Below, one piece after another: positions 61,046-64,000 of a stretch of 64,000 nucleotides of DNA. A model generated the notes under the pieces. That model saw nothing but the letters and a program-made list of their open reading frames with translations. It was not told where the DNA came from and did no database searches. The DNA is from Begonia masoniana. Lineage: Eukaryota > Streptophyta > Magnoliopsida > Cucurbitales > Begoniaceae. The stretch covers positions 45,614,544 through 45,678,543 of the forward strand of contig CM039505.1 in NCBI GenBank assembly GCA_022432975.1. The letters are read 5' to 3'. The position numbers were made by a program, and so were the translations under genes. The stretch's first letter is position 1; every line of letters begins with the position of its first letter.

Positions 61046-62786
61046 TGTAATACCCGGTCCTGTTAAACTGTTTCTCTATTTTTTTTTAAAGAAATGACAA
61101 TATTAAATGTAGGGTTAGTGGATGACTAGGCAAGGGTATAAGGGTAATTAGAAATCTAAAGGTGGATAACGTATTTAAGGAAACTATTATTGAAGTAGCC
61201 GCCACTGTTTTATTCCATTTCCTCCCCATTCTCAGCTCCTCAGCCTAGCAGAGCACGATAGGAGACCCCCTTCGACTTTCTCCAGCGACTTCTTCCGAAC
61301 TTGGTTGAGCAATACCCGAAGTGGTTAGCTACCCAGACAATTCCAGGAGATCCAAGTAAGTAATGTTTGTTTGTGCCTTCGGGCCTACATCACAAAACGC
61401 TAGGTTTGTATTTACTTGGATGTGTTTGTATGTCATGCATCATGTTTTCAAAATGTATACGAAAATGAATTTGAATACATATTGGTATGGAGAGGATTGA
61501 ATGTGATGAAACAGCAAGGTGAAACAGATTTACTGTTAAGGGAATTAATCCGCCCCTTAATGAGACAGTGGATATATATACTTTGGAAGAGCTGATCCAA
61601 CTTCCAATTTCACAGGGGGATCTGAACATGTGAATCAGATTTACTATTAAGGGAATTAATCCGCCCCTTAATGAGTCAGTGGATATATATACTTTGGGAG
61701 AATTGATCCAACTCCCAATTTCACAGGGGGATCTGTATCAGAAACGATGAATGAACAACTGAGATGAGAAAGTAGAAACTGCATGTTTAGGAGTTTATGT
61801 TTCAGTAATTCATATCATTTCTGCATTACTTACTTAGCATTAGGCTAATAGATGAGTTTTGTGATGTAGGTGAAGAAGTGACAGCAGGTGTGTTTACTGA
61901 GTTCACTGAGGACTAGTCGGGTTGGAGGAGTGCACCTATTCAATGTTCTGGCAGCTGATGGGGCGGTTTAACTGATGTCTGTCAGTGTGGAGGACTAGTA
62001 GTCAAGGATTCAGTATGAGTATGTTGAGTTCTCATGACAGTAGAAATTTTAGCATTTTGAATACGTTTTGAAATTTACTGATACTAGCAATCTATTGAGT
62101 TTTAAATGTTGATTTTATCGGGTTTGATTAATGCTATGGCTTGAGTCGTTCCTGAATGGTCATTGGGAAGTAAGTAAATTCTTTTCTGTGGATAGTGTTG
62201 TGTTTCTTTTCTATCGGATGATGTCGAGTGTTTTGTTCGTCGGATGATATAGGTGTTTTGTTTGTCGTCTAGTGCCCGGATAAGAGAGATCTTCCGGCTG
62301 ACGTCACCGGTGGATGTAGAGTAAAGTCGATCTGATGAGAGAGATCATCCGGCTGACGTCACCGGTAGATGAAGGATATATTTTGTAGTTTAGTGACCGG
62401 ATGACAAATTTTATGTTTTGTCGTTTAGTGACCGGATGACAAATCTTGTGCTTTGTCGTTTAGTCATCGGTGGATGTCTTCGAGCAGCCTTCCCTTTTTG
62501 TTGACTTTGTTCGGCAGTCGATGAAATTGACTTTTGAAATCTTTAAACTATTTTACGAGTTAAACCTTTGCTTCTCAACAGATTGTTTCTTAATATTCCC
62601 AACGATTATTTTAACATGGCTTTGTTTAATTTTACTTTTGTTTAAACGATTTCCGCTGCAAGTTTTCATGTTTTGTCAAATTTCAAATTCTGAATTTTCA
62701 ACGAAGTTTTAAATTTGGCCCAAGTTTTCTTAGTAATATTCGGGGTTTTGAGTAACAAATCGGGTTCAGGGAACCGGGGTGTTACA
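61046..62786 (+). repeat. Tekay 3' LTR (1,741 bp)
   Basis: Matches the 5' LTR except for about 11 substitutions and 13 extra bases near 61275 (TCTCCAGCGACTT). The flanking CGACTT words suggest the 5' copy lost 13 bp between direct repeats. TGACGTCA palindromes are at 62299-62306 and 62354-62361. Confidence 0.93.
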
Positions 62787-62791
62787 AATCC

Positions 62792-63493
62792 ACCAACGAA
62801 TGTATGCCAAATAAGTTTGAAATAAAAATTACAAATTAAATTAGGCCGGGAAGACAAATTCCCATGGGCCAAATGGTGACTCCTCCAAGCACTCCTCATG
62901 CATTCCTTCCAAAAATTATACCTACAAAAGAAAAACACGTAATAAGTAGGGAGATGATTAAAAGTTTGGGAATTTACCAATTTTCTTTTAAAAATGCAAC
63001 CCGAAGCATGTCAGAGAGCCAGAGAGGCCGAGAGTGATTTTTGAAGAGATGTTCTGAAGCTCCAATGGTCACAGGACCGTCATTGAGAATCTCAGCGCCT
63101 GAGATTGCTTGTAGCTCTCAGAGCAACGGTATTGTTACCGTTTCTGAGAATTTCAGCTTGAGAATCTCAGGCTTCTCAGCAACGGTCATCAGACCGTTGC
63201 TTGAGTGCCCTGTGCGGCTGTACCCTCAGGCAGACGGCAGGAGAAGAGACGGGGCCTCCTGTCTGCTGTCGAGAGTCGGAGTCAGAGAGAGCACAAAGCT
63301 GACCGCTGGGCGCAGAGCACATCGCGCACCCTGCGCACAGCATGCTCAATCAGTCGGCGCATCCAGCCGACCGATCAGCACCTTCTTTGGTGCCATCGCT
63401 CAATGCCTGTCACCTCACAATTGGGAAATCGATCGACTGGGCTTGACCAATCCATCGGAGACGCCTCAGAGCGACAGGGCCCCGAGCTCCAGC
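62792..63493. other. Unassigned sequence; CAACGGTC/GACCGTTG and GAGAATCTCAG inverted words
   Basis: Right continuation of the Tekay target site. Positions 63060-63210 repeat CAGGACCGTC, CAACGGTATTG, ACGGTCATCAGACCGTTGC and GAATCTCAG words in both orientations. A frame at 63041-63544 is GC-rich and repeat-derived; no protein family recognised. Confidence 0.4.
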
Positions 63494-64000
63494 TGTAACA
63501 CCCGGCATTTTTTCGCCCTTGTAATTATTCCCCAGATTATTTAGCGGGATGAATTTTTATATAAAATCTGATGTATGTTTTAATGAATTGTCGGAGAGTT
63601 TAATGGAAAAAAAAACCAGGTTGAAGAATTTATTTAACAAATTTAGTCAAGAACCAATGGAAGGGTATATTGGGAAGGAATTAAGGTTGGTGGGAGAAAG
63701 CCAATGGATGATTGACACTTGGCAACTTGTTGAAGAAGCCATGTTCTTCCTCCTACGTGAAATCTTCATTTCACTTCTCTGCTTTCTCCCTTCATTCTCT
63801 CTACTCTTCTCTTCCTGGCGACTGAAATAAAGTTCCACACTTTGTTTCTCCTGCATTCTTCTATTTTCTTCAGTGAAGGTAATTTCCGTCAGTAGTTAAC
63901 AAGTTTAACTACACTATTTACTGATTTTTAAGAGGTTTAGGGTTAATGACCGTATAATCACATTTTAGGTTCACAAACTACTGAAACCGAGATGATCAAG
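63494..64000 (+). mobile_element. Start of another gypsy-type LTR, running off the window
   Basis: TGTAACACCCGGCATTTTTTC matches the TGTAAYACCCGG LTR starts of the Tekay-type elements above. The end lies beyond the window. The preceding five bases are CCAGC (63489-63493), to be compared with the right flank. Confidence 0.45.

Larger units (their letters stand above)
54648..62786 (+). mobile_element. Tekay/Del-type chromovirus (Ty3/gypsy), 8,139 bp, nearly intact
   Basis: LTRs 54648-56375 and 61046-62786, perfect TSDs AATCC (54643-54647 and 62787-62791), primer-binding site TGGTATCAGAGAC (56379), purine tract TTTGAAGGAGGGTAGA before the 3' LTR, and gag and pol almost uninterrupted. The LTRs differ at about 11 positions by eye (about 0.6%) plus a 13-bp indel, the youngest LTR pair in the window. 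The C-terminal chromodomain-like segment and [14 protein letters not shown] fit the Tekay clade. Confidence 0.95.

Noticed and set aside
63205..63498. 97-codon Arg/Ser-rich frame near the right edge
   Set aside because: GC-rich repeat-derived sequence adjoining an LTR start; no recognised protein.

Overview
This is a plant nuclear window. Three genes have short spliced exons with GT/AG borders and long AT-rich introns, and their products match land-plant families. The rest is mostly LTR retrotransposon sequence. Protein and transposon style indicate a dicot, possibly a cucurbit; that family-level guess is inference only.

Three host genes are clear. (1) Minus strand, left edge: AMP deaminase (50-3633), ten exons, with the catalytic C-terminal part beyond the left edge. 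(2) Plus strand, 22131-26522: an ER-lumenal DnaJ/thioredoxin-like co-chaperone of the ERDJ3A (TMS1) type, seven exons, with three single-base insertions in exon 4. (3) Minus strand, 29020-32228: a plant aprataxin-like DNA-repair protein (P-loop kinase + macro + HIT + zinc finger), six exons, with one single-base insertion in exon 4. They act in different processes (purine nucleotide balance, ER protein folding, DNA end repair) and do not form a functional cluster. Smaller degraded coding remnants lie at 5685-6056 and 27673-28780.

The transposons can be resolved in unusual detail because target-site duplications (TSDs) survive. Region 8.2-11.3 kb holds copia fragments and an Athila-like solo LTR. 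At 11342-15985 a solo LTR (TSD GTCCG) contains a second, inverted solo LTR (11376-13476, TSD ATTTT). A miniature TRIM-like element lies at 16174-16741. A 1,461-bp solo LTR (18481-19941, TSD ATTTG) carries about 20 copies of an ATCGGCAGATG-like minisatellite. At 32802-50526 a degraded Ty1/copia element has a complete 12.3-kb Athila-type Ty3/gypsy element (38133-50437, TSD TTGAT) inserted in its 3' LTR. A degraded hAT transposase follows at 51326-53337. At 54648-62786 lies a nearly intact, young Tekay/Del-type chromovirus (TSD AATCC). A further LTR of similar type starts at 63494 and runs off the window.

LTR-pair divergence counted by eye supports the order copia (oldest), then Athila, then Tekay (youngest). 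The observations most worth a second look are: a shared ATCGG(C/T)(A/G)GATG word and TGACGTCA palindromes across LTRs; single-base insertions confined to otherwise conserved host exons, with a possible rescuing intron in ERDJ3A; premature stops in Athila that all fit cytosine deamination; a perfect 334-bp tandem duplication in Athila; and a hairpin-forming array at 50.8-51.1 kb. No tRNA or rRNA gene or CRISPR array was seen.
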